Origin: Adiantum capillus-veneris
Lineage: Eukaryota; Streptophyta; Polypodiopsida; Polypodiales; Pteridaceae
Direction: 5' to 3'
Assembly: GCA_014529385.2 (NCBI GenBank)
Contig: CM043947.1
Span: 126,020,891 to 126,084,890 of the forward strand
Length of the DNA stretch: 64,000 nt
Shown: in pieces, positions 63,130 to 64,000 of the stretch
How the letters are laid out: each line of letters opens with the position of its first letter
How positions within the stretch are numbered: the stretch's first letter is position 1
Translations under genes and position numbers: made by a program
The notes under the pieces: model-generated
Database searches by the model: none
What the model was told of the DNA's origin: nothing
What the model saw: the letters and a program-made list of their open reading frames with translations, nothing else

Positions 63130-64000
63130 AGGTTGATGGATTACTGTTTGATTTTGTGAAAACTTTGGCTTCTTGCATGATAGATTCCTCCATGCTTAAT
63201 ATACATGGATCATACCAATGCTTTTCAACATCCTCAAACACTTCTTGAAGATTATCCTCACATGGATTCAACTCACACTCTTCTACTTTGTTTTGGAGTT
63301 GGCATTCCATGTACACAATCATCTCTTTATGATCAATGTGGTATATGATCTCTTCACCTATGATTTCATCTTCTTCTCCACTCTCTTCTTTTAGACAAGA
63401 TACAGTCTCAGAACATTCCATAAGATCAAGGTTACCTTCAAGGTCTTCATTCTCCATAGAGTCATGTTGCACAAAAGCTTCGTCTACTTGGACTAGAAAT
63501 TGATCCTCCGCCAAAAGGTTGGATGTATCCATTATTGAATCATCAATGCCATTTGAGATATCTTGTGTCGATTTTTGCATGCTTGTGATAAAGGTAGAAG
63601 AAAAAGATTCCTCATTTGAATCTTGGCCACACACTTTAGCACTTGAATAATCAGTTGGCATGTAAGTAACTTCTTCAACATTTGTCGAAGTAGAAGGAGA
63701 CAAGTATGGAAAAGGAGATGACTCCTTGATAGAAACACTTTCATGATGGTTGGTTCTTCCAGCATGATGGAAACCATTTTTGATGTAGAAGTACTTGTGA
63801 AACTTCCTTCGGGCAATAGTGACCGCTTCTTCAAAGGTAGAGGGTCCACTACAAGTAACCTTAGTCTTTAGGAAAGGAGACAAACCCGAAATAAATTGAT
63901 CCATTTTTACAGAATCTGGAAATGTAGAACTAAATCCACATCCTTCCCATTGACGAGAAAAAATATCCTCATAAGCATAGTAGTCTTCACCATGTTGTTG
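63080..64000 (-). CDS. Ty3-type gag, partial (start outside window)
   Basis: The frame is open to the window edge; the Met at 63904 is internal because coding continues upstream (YAYEDIFSRQWEG). MDQFISGLSPFLKTKVTCS followed by FEEAVTIARRKF is the C-terminal end of the retrotransposon gag domain (usually FxxGLxPxxxxxV...tleeAixxAxr). The rest is a long acidic region (EESGEEDEIIGEEIIYHID) without a zinc knuckle. It ends at 63080 without joining a pol frame. Confidence 0.6.
   Translation of the reverse strand, partial: QQHGEDYYAYEDIFSRQWEGCGFSSTFPDSVKMDQFISGLSPFLKTKVTCSGPSTFEEAVTIARRKFHKYFYIKNGFHHAGRTNHHESVSIKESSPFPYLSPSTSTNVEEVTYMPTDYSSAKVCGQDSNEESFSSTFITSMQKSTQDISNGIDDSIMDTSNLLAEDQFLVQVDEAFVQHDSMENEDLEGNLDLMECSETVSCLKEESGEEDEIIGEEIIYHIDHKEMIVYMECQLQNKVEECELNPCEDNLQEVFEDVEKHWYDPCILSMEESIMQEAKVFTKSNSNPSTFEVVQCEELQPCLRRG

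Overview
The window reads as a transposon-dense intergenic block from a large plant nuclear genome. The evidence is plant-type Ty1/copia and Ty3/gypsy elements, an initiator-Met tRNA primer site next to short copia LTRs, a CACTA terminus, hAT and LINE sequences, decayed PPR-like motifs and long GA/GT microsatellites. A seed-free land plant such as a fern or lycophyte is my guess, not something the sequence proves. I see no rRNA, tRNA, CRISPR array or clearly intact housekeeping gene.

Layout. 1-2.9 kb: two decayed LTR pieces. 3.2-5.5 kb: a series of 46-bp palindromes, ending in a poly-G / palindrome / poly-C structure. 7.2-12.2 kb: a 5'-truncated Ty3/gypsy element (family C) on the minus strand. 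12.3-24.4 kb: PPR-like relics on either side of a gag-only Ty3 element (A, about 12.89-24.09 kb), which itself contains a decayed Ty1/copia element (16.07-21.52 kb). 25.1-25.9 kb: a gypsy RT fragment. 26-29.7 kb: AT-rich DNA with short tandem repeats.

29.74-37.6 kb is the most unusual part. It looks like one composite DNA transposon. Both ends carry CCCGCCGGG repeats followed inward by a TATA motif and a tandem array. The left unit faces two plus-strand genes, an intact atypical protein kinase and a RING-like zinc-finger protein. The right unit faces a convergent, decayed hAT transposase with a BED finger. I infer a hAT-type element carrying kinase and RING cargo.

37.6-46.7 kb: microsatellites, a dispersed repeat bounded by GT/GA tracts, and two LINE 3' fragments. 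47.7 kb onward is a nested stack: a CACTA end is interrupted by a nearly full-length Ty3/gypsy element (B, 47.92-59.35 kb), B's protease region holds a 1.58-kb insertion, and B's 5' LTR is broken by a second family-C LTR (59.36-62.06 kb). That LTR leads into a gag-type ORF and an unrecognised second ORF with no pol between them.

Almost all retroelement genes carry stops or frameshifts. The kinase ORF is the main exception.
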